Shown piece after piece: positions 8,927-17,981 of a stretch of DNA of 64,000 bases. How positions within the stretch are numbered: the stretch's first letter is position 1; each line of letters opens with the position of its first letter. The position numbers and the translations under genes are program-made. Origin of the DNA: Micromonospora inaquosa (lineage in GTDB: Bacteria > Actinomycetota > Actinomycetes > Mycobacteriales > Micromonosporaceae). A model generated the notes under the pieces. That model did not search any database, had not been told where the DNA came from, and saw only the letters and a program-made list of their open reading frames with translations. The stretch is from contig NZ_QGSZ01000169.1 in the NCBI RefSeq assembly GCF_003857055.1, positions 1 to 64,000 on the forward strand, in the 5' to 3' direction.

Positions 8927-9667
8927 TCACCGCCGCCGGGCGCGTAACACCAGCGTGCGGTACGGCAGATCGATGGTGTCCCGGCCGACCAGCGCGGGGT
9001 GGGTGTCCAGGAGTTCGCTCAGTTCCCGCTCGACCTGCCGCTGATCCCCGGTGGCGGCGGTGAGCCAGTACGAGCGGGTGCGGACCATGCCGAGCAGCTC
9101 AGCCGGCGTGAGCGTGGTGCGGTGCGTGAACTCGCGCTGCTCGACGGCGTCGAAGGCGGGGCCGAAGTCGGGGTACTCGCCGGCGACCAGGCGGGCCGAC
9201 TTGTCCCCGAAGTGGGCGATGCGACCCAGTTCGGCCACCCAGTCGACGCTGTCGTCCCGGATGTTCCAGATGGGGGCGAAGGTGCCGCCGGGACGAAGCA
9301 CCCGGGCGATCTCGGCGTGCGCGGGCTCCCGGTCGAACCAGTGGTACGCCGTCCCGACCAGAACCGCGTCCGCCGTCGAGTCGGGCAGTGGCATGGCCTC
9401 GGCGCTGCCCGCCAGCGCCGTCGCGCCCGCGGTGCCGGCGGCGAGTTGGGCCCGCATCCCCGGATCGGGCTCCACCGGTACGACATGGTGGCCCAGGGTC
9501 AGCGCAGCGCGGGTCAGGATGCCGGTGCCCGCCGCGAGGTCGACCACCCGGGCGCGGCTCAGCCCGTCGAGTGCCCACCGGACGGCAGCCTCGGGATAAC
9601 GAGGTCGAAACCGGTCGTAGTCACTTGCGGCGGCGCCGAACGACAGGGCGTGAGTGTGATCGACCAT
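8927..9667 (-). CDS. Class I SAM-dependent methyltransferase
   Basis: A 246-residue protein with motif I VVDLAAGTGILTRAA (about residues 41-55) and a downstream HWFDREPAHAEIARVLRPGGTF typical of Methyltransf_11 enzymes. The substrate is unknown. It is convergent with coaX (20-nt gap) and divergent from lysS. A TAACCT box seven bases before the ATG, without a ribosome-binding site, suggests a leaderless transcript. A longer reading frame upstream is antisense to lysS and is rejected. Confidence 0.88.
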   Translation of the reverse strand: MVDHTHALSFGAAASDYDRFRPRYPEAAVRWALDGLSRARVVDLAAGTGILTRAALTLGHHVVPVEPDPGMRAQLAAGTAGATALAGSAEAMPLPDSTADAVLVGTAYHWFDREPAHAEIARVLRPGGTFAPIWNIRDDSVDWVAELGRIAHFGDKSARLVAGEYPDFGPAFDAVEQREFTHRTTLTPAELLGMVRTRSYWLTAATGDQRQVERELSELLDTHPALVGRDTIDLPYRTLVLRARRR

Positions 9668-9674
9668 GACGGGC

Positions 9675-9680
9675 AGGTTA
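9675..9680 (-). promoter_or_regulatory. Leaderless -10 box of the methyltransferase gene
   Basis: TAACCT on the minus strand, seven bases before the ATG at 9667. Confidence 0.45.
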
Positions 9681-9754
9681 TCCCGTAACAGCCTCCGGAC
9701 CGTTTGAGTACGCTCGGGCCTGACCCCTGTATCTCCGTGACGAGGAAGCGTGCC

Positions 9755-11263
9755 GTGAGCGAGCAGAACCCCGTACCAGTGGACCCCGCCGATGACCTTC
9801 CCGAGCAGATGAAGGTCCGCCGGGAGAAGCGGGACCGGATGCTCGCCGAGGGCGTCGAGCCCTACCCGGTCGGCTTCCCCCGCACCAGCACCCTGGCGGA
9901 GATCCGGGCGGGCTACGCCGACCTGCCGACCGACACCGCGACCGGCGACCAGGTCGCGGTCACCGGCCGGGTGATCTTCGTACGCAACACTGGCAAGCTC
10001 TGCTTCGCGACCCTGCGGGACGGCGATGGCACCGAGTTGCAGGCGATGCTCTCCCTGGACCGGGTCGGGCCGGAGCGGCTGGAGGCGTGGAAGCGCCTCG
10101 TCGACCTCGGCGACCACGTCGGGGTGACCGGCGAGGTGATCACCAGCCGTCGGGGTGAGCTGTCGGTGTTGGCCCAGCAATGGGAAATGACCGCCAAGGC
10201 GCTGCGACCGTTGCCGGTTGCCCACAAGCCCCTCTCCGAGGAGGCGCGCGTCCGGCAGCGTTACGTCGATCTGATTGTCCGGCCGCAGGCACGGGAGATG
10301 GTGCGCACCCGGGCCGCCGCGGTACGCAGTCTGCGCGATTCACTGCACGGGCAGGGCTTCATCGAGGTGGAAACGCCGATGTTGCAACTGCTTCACGGCG
10401 GCGCGACGGCCCGACCGTTCGTGACCCACAGCAATGCGTTGAACACCGATCTGTATCTGCGAATCGCTCCCGAACTGTTTCTCAAGCGCGCTGTGGTAGG
10501 CGGCGTCGACCGCGTCTTCGAGATCAACCGCAACTTCCGTAATGAGGGTGTCGACTCTTCGCACTCGCCGGAGTTCGCGATGCTGGAGACGTACCAGGCG
10601 TACGGCGACTACAACACGATCGGCGAGTTGACCCGCAATCTCGTGCAACAGGCGGCGATCGCGGTGAGCGGCTCGACGGTGGTGACCCACGCCGCCGGGC
10701 GCGAGTTCGACCTGGGCGGCGAGTGGCGGTCCGTGACGTTGTTCGGCGTGCTTTCCGAAGCGCTGGGCGAGGAGGTCACCGTCCGCACCGAACGCTCCCG
10801 CCTGGTGGAGTACGCGGACAAGGTCGGATTGGCGGTGGACCCGAAGTGGGGCCCGGGCAAGCTGGCCGAGGAGTTGTTCGAGGAACTGGTCGTTCCCGGC
10901 CTGGAGGCACCCACCTTCGTGCGGGACTACCCGGAGGAGACGAGCCCGCTCACCCGGGGCCACCGCAGCGAGCCGGGGCTGGCCGAGAAGTGGGACCTCT
11001 ACGTGCTCGGCTTCGAGCTGGGCACCGGATACTCCGAGCTGGTCGACCCGATCGTGCAGCGGGAGCGGCTGGTGGCCCAGGCGCAGCTGGCCGCCCGGGG
11101 CGACGACGAGGCGATGCGTCTCGACGAGGACTTTCTTCGGGCGATGGAGTATGGAATGCCGCCGGCCGGCGGCATGGGAATGGGAATCGACCGGCTCTTG
11201 ATGGCCCTGACCGGCCTCGGAATTCGGGAAACGATCCTCTTCCCGTTGGTCCGCCAGGAGTAG
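9755..11263 (+). CDS. lysS: Lysyl-tRNA synthetase, class II
   Basis: A 502-residue enzyme charging tRNA-Lys. An N-terminal OB-fold anticodon-binding domain (about 55-150) is followed by the class II core. Motif 2 is visible as [23 protein letters not shown] and motif 3 as [13 protein letters not shown] near the C-terminus. The GTG at 9755 is preceded by GAGGAAG six bases away. There is no MprF/LysX membrane domain, so this is the plain synthetase. Confidence 0.95.
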   Translation: MSEQNPVPVDPADDLPEQMKVRREKRDRMLAEGVEPYPVGFPRTSTLAEIRAGYADLPTDTATGDQVAVTGRVIFVRNTGKLCFATLRDGDGTELQAMLSLDRVGPERLEAWKRLVDLGDHVGVTGEVITSRRGELSVLAQQWEMTAKALRPLPVAHKPLSEEARVRQRYVDLIVRPQAREMVRTRAAAVRSLRDSLHGQGFIEVETPMLQLLHGGATARPFVTHSNALNTDLYLRIAPELFLKRAVVGGVDRVFEINRNFRNEGVDSSHSPEFAMLETYQAYGDYNTIGELTRNLVQQAAIAVSGSTVVTHAAGREFDLGGEWRSVTLFGVLSEALGEEVTVRTERSRLVEYADKVGLAVDPKWGPGKLAEELFEELVVPGLEAPTFVRDYPEETSPLTRGHRSEPGLAEKWDLYVLGFELGTGYSELVDPIVQRERLVAQAQLAARGDDEAMRLDEDFLRAMEYGMPPAGGMGMGIDRLLMALTGLGIRETILFPLVRQE

Positions 11264-11277
11264 TCCCGCCCAGGCTC

Positions 11278-11297
11278 ACCCCGGACTGTAACGGGGT
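11278..11297 (+). terminator. Weak hairpin after lysS
   Basis: ACCCCG, an 8-nt loop, CGGGGT: a 6-bp stem 14 nt after the lysS stop, without a T run. Confidence 0.35.
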
Positions 11298-11301
11298 CCT
11301 A

Positions 11302-11332
11302 TTGACGCGACGAGCGGCGCGGGGGTTATTGT
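11302..11332 (+). promoter_or_regulatory. Probable lsr2 promoter
   Basis: TTGACG (11302-11307) and a TTATTGT -10 region (11326-11332), with 17-19 bp spacing depending on the hexamer chosen. It is in a relatively AT-rich stretch 45-70 nt before the lsr2 start. Confidence 0.5.
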
Positions 11333-11375
11333 GCTCTAGTTAGCAGGAGCACCCTGCTCGAAAGGAATGTGGGAC

Positions 11376-11720
11376 GTGGCCAAGCAGATCATTCACAAGC
11401 TGGTCGATGACCTGGACGGCGGGGACGCGGACGAGACCGTCAAGTTCGCCCTCGACGGCGTTCAGTACGAGATCGACCTGTCGAGCGCCAACGCCGCGAA
11501 ATTGCGCGATGCATTTGCCGCGTACGTTGGTGCCGGCACCAAGGTCGGCCGGGGTGGCGTCGTGATCGGTGGGCGGGCAGCCCGCGGTCGGGGTGGCGCG
11601 ACCGCCGATCGGGAACAGAACAAGGCGATCCGGGAGTGGGCCAAGAAGGCCGGCAAGGACATCTCGGACCGGGGTCGTATCCCGCAGGAGATCGTGGACG
11701 AGTTCCACGCGAAGCGCTGA
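11376..11720 (+). CDS. lsr2: Nucleoid-associated protein Lsr2
   Basis: A 114-residue H-NS-like xenogeneic silencer. The start AKQIIHKLVDDLDGG is the canonical family N-terminus. The dimerisation domain covers about residues 1-60. After a Gly/Arg linker comes the DNA-binding domain with the minor-groove RGR motif in KDISDRGRIPQEIVDEF, as known for Lsr2 binding AT-rich DNA. GTG at 11376 is chosen over ATG at 11367 because AAAGGA then sits at a proper distance. The gene stands alone between lysS and clpC. Confidence 0.95.
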   Translation: MAKQIIHKLVDDLDGGDADETVKFALDGVQYEIDLSSANAAKLRDAFAAYVGAGTKVGRGGVVIGGRAARGRGGATADREQNKAIREWAKKAGKDISDRGRIPQEIVDEFHAKR

Positions 11721-11762
11721 TCCGTCAGCAGCTTGGTGGCTAGTCGCCACCGCAGGCGACAC

Positions 11763-11799
11763 CGACGCCGGGCCGGAGGAGTTCTCCGGGCCGGCGTCG
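11763..11799 (+). terminator. Strong hairpin after lsr2
   Basis: Arms CGACGCCGG and CCGGCGTCG extend inward to a long stem of about 17 bp with two mismatches, 43 nt after the lsr2 stop. There is no T run, as is common for actinobacterial terminators. Confidence 0.6.
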
Positions 11800-11862
11800 C
11801 CGTATTCCGCCGCGGGCCGGGGTCGCCGCCAAGGCCGGGGTCGCCGTGCTCGTTCGGGGCCC

Positions 11863-11901
11863 CGTCGGGCCCGTTCGGGGCGTCGTCGGGCCCGTTCGGG
11901 G
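11863..11901. repeat. Two copies of an 18-bp direct repeat (21-bp period)
   Basis: CGTCGGGCCCGTTCGGGG occurs at 11863-11880 and 11884-11901. A partial third copy lies just upstream (CTCGTTCGGGGC at 11849-11860). It is in the lsr2-clpC intergenic region and of unknown role. Confidence 0.7.
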
Positions 11902-11929
11902 GCCGGGAAGCAATCCGGGCCGACCGACG

Positions 11930-11972
11930 TTGTCCACAACCAGTGGAACAGCTATCCACAGCCTGTGGACAA
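11930..11972. promoter_or_regulatory. DnaA-box cluster
   Basis: TTGTCCACA at 11930-11938 matches the Streptomyces-type DnaA box exactly. CTATCCACA lies at 11952-11960, and TGTGGACAA (the reverse complement of the box) at 11964-11972. The last two form a tight inverted pair around one central base. No dnaA or dnaN is nearby, so this is not obviously oriC. It may be a titration or regulatory site. Confidence 0.6.
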
Positions 11973-12109
11973 CCTCCCCAGGGGTGGGCGCGGCGTTCGT
12001 CGCGACCGCCGATTCGTCCGTCCGGAGCCTCCGGGAGCGCTTCCGGACCCCGGATCGGGCTTCCGTAGCGCCAGTCGGATTTCGCTCTGCGCGTAGCGAC
12101 AGGGCTACC

Positions 12110-12135
12110 GGAACACCTCCTGAGCGCGGACGGTT
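12110..12135 (+). promoter_or_regulatory. SigR/SigH-type promoter of clpC
   Basis: GGAAC, exactly 18 bases, then GTT, matching the actinobacterial thiol-stress sigma consensus GGAAY-N18-GTT. clpC is a known member of the SigR regulon in Streptomyces. It is about 165 nt before the clpC start. Confidence 0.55.
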
Positions 12136-12301
12136 GTTCAAAACGACGTGGAACCGACCCAGACCAGAGACACACGACCTCAGCTGAGTCGGTCAACGAC
12201 GATAGAGTAAGGAGGCACGGACGCCCGTCCTGGACGTTCGTGCACCGGCCCCGCCAAGATCTTGACCATCAAGGCGCACGGCACGTGAGGAGCACGAGGG
12301 C

Positions 12302-14845
12302 ATGTTCGAGCGGTTCACCGACCGAGCGCGACGGGTTGTCGTCCTGGCCCAAGAAGAGGCCCGGATGCTCAACCACAACTACATCGGTACGGAACACATC
12401 CTGCTGGGCCTGATCCACGAAGGTGAAGGCGTCGCGGCAAAGGCCCTGGAGAGCCTCGGCATCTCCCTGGAGGGCGTCCGCCAGCAGGTCGAGGAGATCA
12501 TCGGCCAGGGCCAGCAGGCGCCGAGCGGGCACATCCCGTTCACGCCGCGGGCGAAGAAGGTGCTGGAGCTGTCGCTGCGCGAGGCGCTGCAGCTCGGCCA
12601 CAACTACATCGGCACGGAGCACATCCTGCTCGGGCTGATCCGTGAGGGCGAGGGCGTTGCCGCCCAGGTGCTGGTCAAGCTCGGCGCCGACCTCAACCGG
12701 GTCCGCCAGCAGGTGATCCAGCTGCTCTCCGGCTACCAGGGCAAGGAGCCTGCCGCGGCGGGCGCCGCGCCGGGCGAGGCCGCGCCGTCGACCAGCCTGG
12801 TGCTGGACCAGTTCGGCCGCAACCTGACTCAGGCCGCCCGCGAGGGCAAGCTCGACCCGGTTATCGGGCGCGAGAAGGAAATCGAGCGGGTCATGCAGGT
12901 GCTCTCCCGCCGTACCAAGAACAACCCGGTCCTGATCGGTGAGCCCGGCGTCGGTAAGACCGCCGTGGTGGAGGGGCTGTCCCAGAAGATCATCAAGGGC
13001 GAGGTGCCCGAGACCCTCAAGGACAAGCAGCTCTACACGCTCGACCTCGGCGCGCTCGTCGCCGGTTCCCGCTACCGCGGTGACTTCGAGGAGCGCCTCA
13101 AGAAGGTCCTCAAGGAGATCCGCACCCGCGGCGACATCATCCTGTTCATCGACGAGATCCACACCCTGGTGGGTGCGGGTGCCGCCGAGGGCGCGATCGA
13201 CGCCGCGAGCATCCTCAAGCCGATGCTGGCCCGTGGTGAGCTGCAGACCATCGGCGCCACCACGCTGGACGAGTACCGCAAGCACCTGGAGAAGGACGCC
13301 GCTCTCGAGCGCCGGTTCCAGCCGATCCAGGTGGGCGAGCCGTCGCTGGCGCACACCATCGAGATCCTCAAGGGCCTGCGCGACCGGTACGAGGCGCACC
13401 ACCGGGTGAGCATCACCGACGCGGCTCTCGTGGCCGCCGCGACGCTGGCCGACCGGTACATCTCCGACCGCTTCCTTCCGGACAAGGCGATCGACCTGAT
13501 CGACGAGGCCGGTGCCCGGATGCGGATCCGTCGGATGACCGCGCCGCCAGACCTGCGTGACTTCGACGAGCGCATCGCCCAGGTGCGTCGCGACAAGGAG
13601 TCCGCGATCGACGCGCAGGACTTCGAGCGCGCCGCCCAGCTGCGCGACAAGGAGAAGCAGCTCCTCGGCCAGAAGGCGCAGCGGGAGAAGGAGTGGAAGG
13701 CCGGTGACCTGGACGTCGTCAGCGAGGTTGACGACGAGCAGATCGCCGAGGTGCTCGGCAACTGGACCGGCATCCCGGTCTACAAGCTGACCGAGGAGGA
13801 GACCTCGCGCCTGCTGCGCATGGAGGACGAGCTGCACAAGCGCGTCATCGGCCAGGAGGACGCGGTCAAGGCGGTCTCGAAGGCGATCCGGCGTACCCGG
13901 GCCGGCCTGAAGGACCCGAAGCGCCCGTCGGGCTCGTTCATCTTCGCCGGCCCGTCCGGCGTCGGTAAGACCGAGCTGTCCAAGGCGCTCGCCGAGTTCC
14001 TGTTCGGCAGCGAGGATGCCCTCATCCAGCTGGACATGTCCGAGTTCCACGACCGTTACACGGTCTCCCGGCTCGTGGGTGCCCCTCCCGGCTACGTCGG
14101 CTACGACGAGGGCGGGCAGCTGACCGAGAAGGTGCGGCGTCGGCCGTTCTCGGTGGTCCTCTTCGACGAGATCGAGAAGGCCCACCCGGACGTGTTCAAC
14201 ACGCTCCTGCAGATCCTCGAAGACGGTCGGCTCACCGACGGTCAGGGTCGGATCGTGGACTTCAAGAACACGGTCATCATCCTGACCACCAACCTGGGCA
14301 CCCGTGACGTCGCCAAGGCGGTGTCGCTGGGCTTCCAGCAGTCGGAGGACTCCGAGTCCAACTACGACCGGATGAAGCAGAAGGTCAACGACGAGCTCAA
14401 GCAGCACTTCCGGCCTGAGTTCCTCAACCGGATCGACGACACCATCGTCTTCCACCAGCTGCGCCAGACCGAGATCCTCTCGATCGTGGACATCATGATC
14501 CAGCGGATCGAGGGCCAGCTGCGGAACAAGGACATGGGTCTGGAGCTGACCGACAACGCCAAGAAGTACCTGGCCGCGAAGGGCTTCGACCCGGTGCTCG
14601 GTGCCCGTCCGCTGCGTCGCACGATCCAGCGCGACATCGAGGACAACCTCTCCGAGCGGATCCTGTTCAACGAGCTGACCCCGGGTCAGATCGTGGTGGT
14701 CGACTGCGAAGGCGACCCGGACGACATCGACAAGTCCAAGCTCGTCTTCCGGGGCTCGGACAAGCCGGTCGAGGTTCCGGACGCCGTCCCGGCCGATCTC
14801 GGTGGCACTGCCGCTGGCACCGCCGCGGCAGGCGTGGACGAGTAA
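12302..14845 (+). CDS. clpC: ATP-dependent Clp protease ATP-binding subunit ClpC
   Basis: An 847-residue AAA+ unfoldase that feeds ClpP. Order: two Clp_N repeats (about 1-145), AAA1 with Walker A GEPGVGKT near 213, a UVR-type middle region ([19 protein letters not shown], about 420-455), AAA2 with GPSGVGKT near 549, and the C-terminal ClpB_D2-small domain. Length is typical. A GTGAGGAG motif precedes the ATG. The upstream 580-bp region has a DnaA-box cluster and a SigR-type promoter, and a strong terminator follows, so it is monocistronic. Confidence 0.98.
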   Translation: MFERFTDRARRVVVLAQEEARMLNHNYIGTEHILLGLIHEGEGVAAKALESLGISLEGVRQQVEEIIGQGQQAPSGHIPFTPRAKKVLELSLREALQLGHNYIGTEHILLGLIREGEGVAAQVLVKLGADLNRVRQQVIQLLSGYQGKEPAAAGAAPGEAAPSTSLVLDQFGRNLTQAAREGKLDPVIGREKEIERVMQVLSRRTKNNPVLIGEPGVGKTAVVEGLSQKIIKGEVPETLKDKQLYTLDLGALVAGSRYRGDFEERLKKVLKEIRTRGDIILFIDEIHTLVGAGAAEGAIDAASILKPMLARGELQTIGATTLDEYRKHLEKDAALERRFQPIQVGEPSLAHTIEILKGLRDRYEAHHRVSITDAALVAAATLADRYISDRFLPDKAIDLIDEAGARMRIRRMTAPPDLRDFDERIAQVRRDKESAIDAQDFERAAQLRDKEKQLLGQKAQREKEWKAGDLDVVSEVDDEQIAEVLGNWTGIPVYKLTEEETSRLLRMEDELHKRVIGQEDAVKAVSKAIRRTRAGLKDPKRPSGSFIFAGPSGVGKTELSKALAEFLFGSEDALIQLDMSEFHDRYTVSRLVGAPPGYVGYDEGGQLTEKVRRRPFSVVLFDEIEKAHPDVFNTLLQILEDGRLTDGQGRIVDFKNTVIILTTNLGTRDVAKAVSLGFQQSEDSESNYDRMKQKVNDELKQHFRPEFLNRIDDTIVFHQLRQTEILSIVDIMIQRIEGQLRNKDMGLELTDNAKKYLAAKGFDPVLGARPLRRTIQRDIEDNLSERILFNELTPGQIVVVDCEGDPDDIDKSKLVFRGSDKPVEVPDAVPADLGGTAAGTAAAGVDE

Positions 14846-14860
14846 CACAACCAGCAAGGG

Positions 14861-14902
14861 GGCGGGGCCCCGGTGGCGCAAGCCACCGGGGCCCCGCCTT
14901 TT
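14861..14902 (+). terminator. Intrinsic terminator of clpC
   Basis: A perfect 16-bp stem (arms 14861-14876 and 14883-14898), six-base loop CGCAAG, and TTTT at 14899-14902. It starts 15 nt after the clpC stop. Confidence 0.9.
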
Positions 14903-15050
14903 CGCGTCCCACCGGTCGCCCGCCGCGGTCCCCGCTCGACGTCCCCACCCGCAGTCCCCGCTCCACGTCACCGCACGGGCGGCGGCGCGTGCGGGCGTGG
15001 CCGACGCGCGGCCGGGTGGCCGTTGGGCCCGGCGCTTCGGATGTGCGAGG
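14903..15050. other. Gap between the clpC terminator and mutY
   Basis: The stretch between the clpC terminator and the mutY stop is C-rich with short CGTCCCC/CCCCGCTC repeats. No gene or clear signal is visible. Confidence 0.5.
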
Positions 15051-15962
15051 TCAGGCGGTGAGGTCGGCGGATGGGAGGGACGGGCCGTCACCAACCAGGC
15101 GGAAGGCGTCGGTGCCGACGGGCTCGACCAGCCCGTCCTGCACCAGACCGGCGAGGGCGCGGGAGCGCTGCACGTCGTCGGTCCACACCTGGTCCAGCCG
15201 CTGGTGCGGGACCGGCCCGGTGCTGTCCCGGAGCACTCCGAGCAGCAGACCGCGTACCTGTCGGTCGGTGCCCGCGTACCGCTGGGGTCGGCGGGTCGGC
15301 CCCACCGGTGCCTCCTGCCCGGACGCCCGCCAGGCGCAGACCGACTCGACGGGGCAGGCCGTGCAGCGCGGTGACCGGGCTGTGCAGATCACCGCGCCCA
15401 GTTCCATGAACGCGGCACTGGCCAGCGCTGCCGCGGCCGGTTCCGTCGGGAGGAGTTCTTCGGTGGCGACCAGGTCGGCTGGTCGGGTGACGGGCCCGGC
15501 GTCCGGTTCGCCGGCCACCGCCCGGCTCACGACCCGCCGTACGTTGGTGTCGACCACCGGGTGCCGCTGCCCGTACGCGAAGGCGGCCACCGCCCGCGCG
15601 GTGTAGGTGCCGACGCCGGGCAGTGCCAGCAGTTGCTCCAGCCGGTCCGGCACCTGGCCGCCGTGCCGGTCGACGATCGCTACCGCGCACTCGCGCAGCC
15701 GGACCGCCCGACGGGGGTAGCCGAGGCGTCCCCACATCCGGATCGCCTCGGCGGGGGTGTCCGCCGCCAACGCGGCCGGCTCCGGCCAGCGGGCCAGCCA
15801 GGCCTGCCAGGCCGGCACCACCCGGACGACGGGGGTCTGCTGGAGCATGACCTCGCTGACCAGGATGGCCCACGGGGTGACACCGGGCTCTCGCCACGGC
15901 AGGTCCCGGGCGTGCTGCTGGAACCACCGGCTGACCAGGGTGGCGAAGTCGGGTTGAGTCAT
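15051..15962 (-). CDS. mutY: A/G-specific adenine glycosylase
   Basis: A 303-residue base-excision repair enzyme that removes adenine opposite 8-oxoguanine. It shows SEVMLQQTPV with the catalytic Glu, helix-hairpin-helix LPGVGTYTARAVAAFAYG, VDTNVRRVVSR with the catalytic Asp, and a 4Fe-4S cluster motif C-x6-C-x2-C-x5-C (CTARSPRCTACPVESVC). The C-terminal NUDIX-like 8-oxoG recognition domain is reduced to about 70 residues, usual in actinobacteria. It is divergent from the ACT-domain gene, with a 96-nt gap. No ribosome-binding site is obvious. Confidence 0.93.
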   Translation of the reverse strand: MTQPDFATLVSRWFQQHARDLPWREPGVTPWAILVSEVMLQQTPVVRVVPAWQAWLARWPEPAALAADTPAEAIRMWGRLGYPRRAVRLRECAVAIVDRHGGQVPDRLEQLLALPGVGTYTARAVAAFAYGQRHPVVDTNVRRVVSRAVAGEPDAGPVTRPADLVATEELLPTEPAAAALASAAFMELGAVICTARSPRCTACPVESVCAWRASGQEAPVGPTRRPQRYAGTDRQVRGLLLGVLRDSTGPVPHQRLDQVWTDDVQRSRALAGLVQDGLVEPVGTDAFRLVGDGPSLPSADLTA

Positions 15963-16058
15963 GGCGTCGTCGATGATGTCACGCCCGGTGTTCCCGTTGG
16001 GTGGGCGGCTCGGGCGGGGTGCCACGTCGTCGTTCGACGGACGGGGGAGAATGCCCGG

Positions 16059-16571
16059 ATGAACGAGCTCGCGATCACCGTCATCGGTCGGGACCGGCCG
16101 GGCATCGTGGCCGACGTCGCGGAGGTGCTGGCCCGGCTGGGTGCGAACCTCACCGACAGCACGATGACGCGGCTGCGAGGGCATTTCGCGATGACCCTCA
16201 TCTGCACCGGTCCGGCCACCGCCGAGGTCGAGACCGCGTTGGCGTCGCTGGCCGCCGAGGGTCAGCTGCTGGCGACGGTACGCGCGGTCACCCCGGACGG
16301 GGATGTGCCTCCGACGGGTGAGCCGTACGTGATGGCGGTGCACGGTTCGGACCGGATGGGGATCGTCGCGGCGATGACGCGGGTGCTGGTGGATGCCGGC
16401 GGGAATGTCACCGACCTCAGTACCCGGTTGACCGGTGAGCTCTACGTGGTCTTGGCGGAGGTCGAGTTGCCGGCCGGCGTGGCGGACACTCTGGTCGGCC
16501 GGCTGCACCGGACGGCTGCCGAGCTGGGCGTGGAGGTCACCCTCCGGCCGGCGGACCCGGATCTGTTGTGA
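16059..16571 (+). CDS. Tandem ACT-domain protein (GcvR-like)
   Basis: A 170-residue protein made of two ACT domains, about residues 4-80 (AITVIGRDRPGIVADVAEVLA) and 88-165 (VMAVHGSDRMGIVAAMTRVLV). It has no catalytic or DNA-binding domain. GcvR-type proteins sense amino acids, mostly glycine or serine; the ligand here is unknown. The ATG at 16059 follows GGGGGAG. It overlaps def by four bases (GTGA), so the two are co-translated. Confidence 0.85.
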   Translation: MNELAITVIGRDRPGIVADVAEVLARLGANLTDSTMTRLRGHFAMTLICTGPATAEVETALASLAAEGQLLATVRAVTPDGDVPPTGEPYVMAVHGSDRMGIVAAMTRVLVDAGGNVTDLSTRLTGELYVVLAEVELPAGVADTLVGRLHRTAAELGVEVTLRPADPDLL

Positions 16572-17152
16572 CGGGCGAGGAGCGCGGGCCGGACGTCGAG
16601 GCATACGCCGGTCTGGGTGACTGGACACCGGATTCGCTGGCGGTGCCGGGTGTGGTGCGGGCGGTGGTGTCCGCCCCGGATCCGGTGTTGAGCCGGGCGG
16701 CGGACGAGGTTGATCCCACGGCCGAGGAGACGATCCGGTTGGCGGCCGACCTGGTGGCGACGATGAAGGTCTCGCCGGGCTGCGTCGGGCTGGCCGCGCC
16801 GCAGGTCGGGGTGGGCGCTCGGGTCTTCGCCGTCGATGTGACCGGGCACCCGAAGGCGGTGACGGTGCACGGCACCTTCGTGCTGTGCAACGCGCGCGTG
16901 GTCGAGGCGACCCGGTGGAAGCCGGGCCGGGAGGGCTGCATGTCGGTGCCGGACCTGACCGGGGATGTGAAGCGGGCCAGTCGGCTGGTGGTGGAGGGTG
17001 ATCTGCCGGGCAGCGGCGAGCCGGTCCGGTTGGTGACCGACGGCTTCGAGGCGCGGGCGTTGCAGCACGAGATCGACCACTGCGCGGGGCTGCTCTTCCT
17101 GGACCGGGTGGCCGGTGCGCACGCGATCTACCAGCGCAAGGTCTACCTGTGA
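16568..17152 (+). CDS. def: Peptide deformylase
   Basis: A 194-residue metalloenzyme that removes the N-terminal formyl group. Motif 2 is EGCMSVP with the metal-ligand Cys; motif 3 is HEIDH with two His ligands and the catalytic Glu. Motif 1 reads GCVGLAAPQ rather than the usual GVGLAAPQ, so the first Gly position is occupied by Cys. All catalytic residues are present. Its GTG start overlaps the ACT gene stop. Confidence 0.95.
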   Translation: MTGEERGPDVEAYAGLGDWTPDSLAVPGVVRAVVSAPDPVLSRAADEVDPTAEETIRLAADLVATMKVSPGCVGLAAPQVGVGARVFAVDVTGHPKAVTVHGTFVLCNARVVEATRWKPGREGCMSVPDLTGDVKRASRLVVEGDLPGSGEPVRLVTDGFEARALQHEIDHCAGLLFLDRVAGAHAIYQRKVYL

Positions 17153-17258
17153 TCCGTGAGCCGTTCGTCCTCAGTGGAGGGTCGAGCGTGCCCCTCGAAT
17201 CGGTTCCGGCGCGTCGCGCCGCACTGCCGGGTACGGCGCGGCTACGGTGGAGGGCATC

Positions 17259-17975
17259 ATGCGTCTGACGGTCGGCCCCCTGCCACCCGCCGTGTACTGG
17301 CGGCGTCGCGCCGTCGTACTCGGAGCGGGGTTTCTGTTCCTGATTGTCCTGCTCTACTCCTGCACCGGTTCGGATCGTTCCGAAGGTCAGGACCCGACGG
17401 CGGGAGGGACACCGTCGGCGACGTCCGGCGCGACGTCTGATCCCGGCGGGCCGGTGCTGACACCGCAGACCGGCGGTCCGTCATCGTCTGCGTCCGCTGG
17501 TTCGGATGCGACGAATCCGAGCCCGGCGATCACCAGCAACACACCGCCGCTGGGCGTGGCGGCCGGTTCGGAAGACGACGGCACCTGCACCGACGAGGAG
17601 ATCAGCGTGGTCTCGTCGGCGAGCCCGACCTCGGTGCAGCGAGGCGCCGTGGTTGACCTGCAACTGAAGATCAAGAACACGTCGGACCGGACGTGCAGTC
17701 GCAACGTCGGCGCCGACCTTCAGGAGATCTTCATCAAGTCCGGTGCCGAGAAGATCTGGTCGTCGGACACCTGCGCCAAGGTCCAGGGCTCGGACGTGCA
17801 GTCCTTCACGCCGGGCTTCGTGCGCTCCTACCGGGTGCCGTGGAACGGGCGGGACACCAGCCGCTGTGACGGTCTGCTGGCCGGTGGGCCGTTCGCGCCG
17901 ATCGGGTCGTACCAGGTGTTCGCCCGGGTCGGCACGAAGCTCAGCGACGCGGTGAAGCTGAGCGTCACCGGCTGA
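17259..17975 (+). CDS. Membrane-anchored extracellular protein of unknown function
   Basis: 238 residues. A positively charged start (YWRRRA) and one hydrophobic segment ending VLLYSC anchor it; the segment is lipobox-like but Tyr at -2 makes lipidation doubtful. A Ser/Thr/Gly/Pro linker to about residue 105 leads to a Cys-containing beta-rich domain (VQRGAVVDLQLKIKNTSDRTCSRNVG) resembling an Ig-like fold. ATG at 17259 is favoured by GGAGGG just upstream; GTG at 17247 is the alternative. It is convergent with disA (6-nt gap). Confidence 0.75.
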   Translation: MRLTVGPLPPAVYWRRRAVVLGAGFLFLIVLLYSCTGSDRSEGQDPTAGGTPSATSGATSDPGGPVLTPQTGGPSSSASAGSDATNPSPAITSNTPPLGVAAGSEDDGTCTDEEISVVSSASPTSVQRGAVVDLQLKIKNTSDRTCSRNVGADLQEIFIKSGAEKIWSSDTCAKVQGSDVQSFTPGFVRSYRVPWNGRDTSRCDGLLAGGPFAPIGSYQVFARVGTKLSDAVKLSVTG

Positions 17976-17981
17976 GCCGGG

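Noticed and set aside
11930..11972. Replication origin (oriC)
   Set aside because: Only three boxes and no dnaA, dnaN, rpmH, parA/B or AT-rich unwinding region nearby; reported as a DnaA-box cluster instead.
12269..15094. Minus-strand open frame of about 940 codons opposite clpC
   Set aside because: Exact shadow of clpC; Leu/Val/Asp/Glu/Arg-rich text with no recognisable fold.
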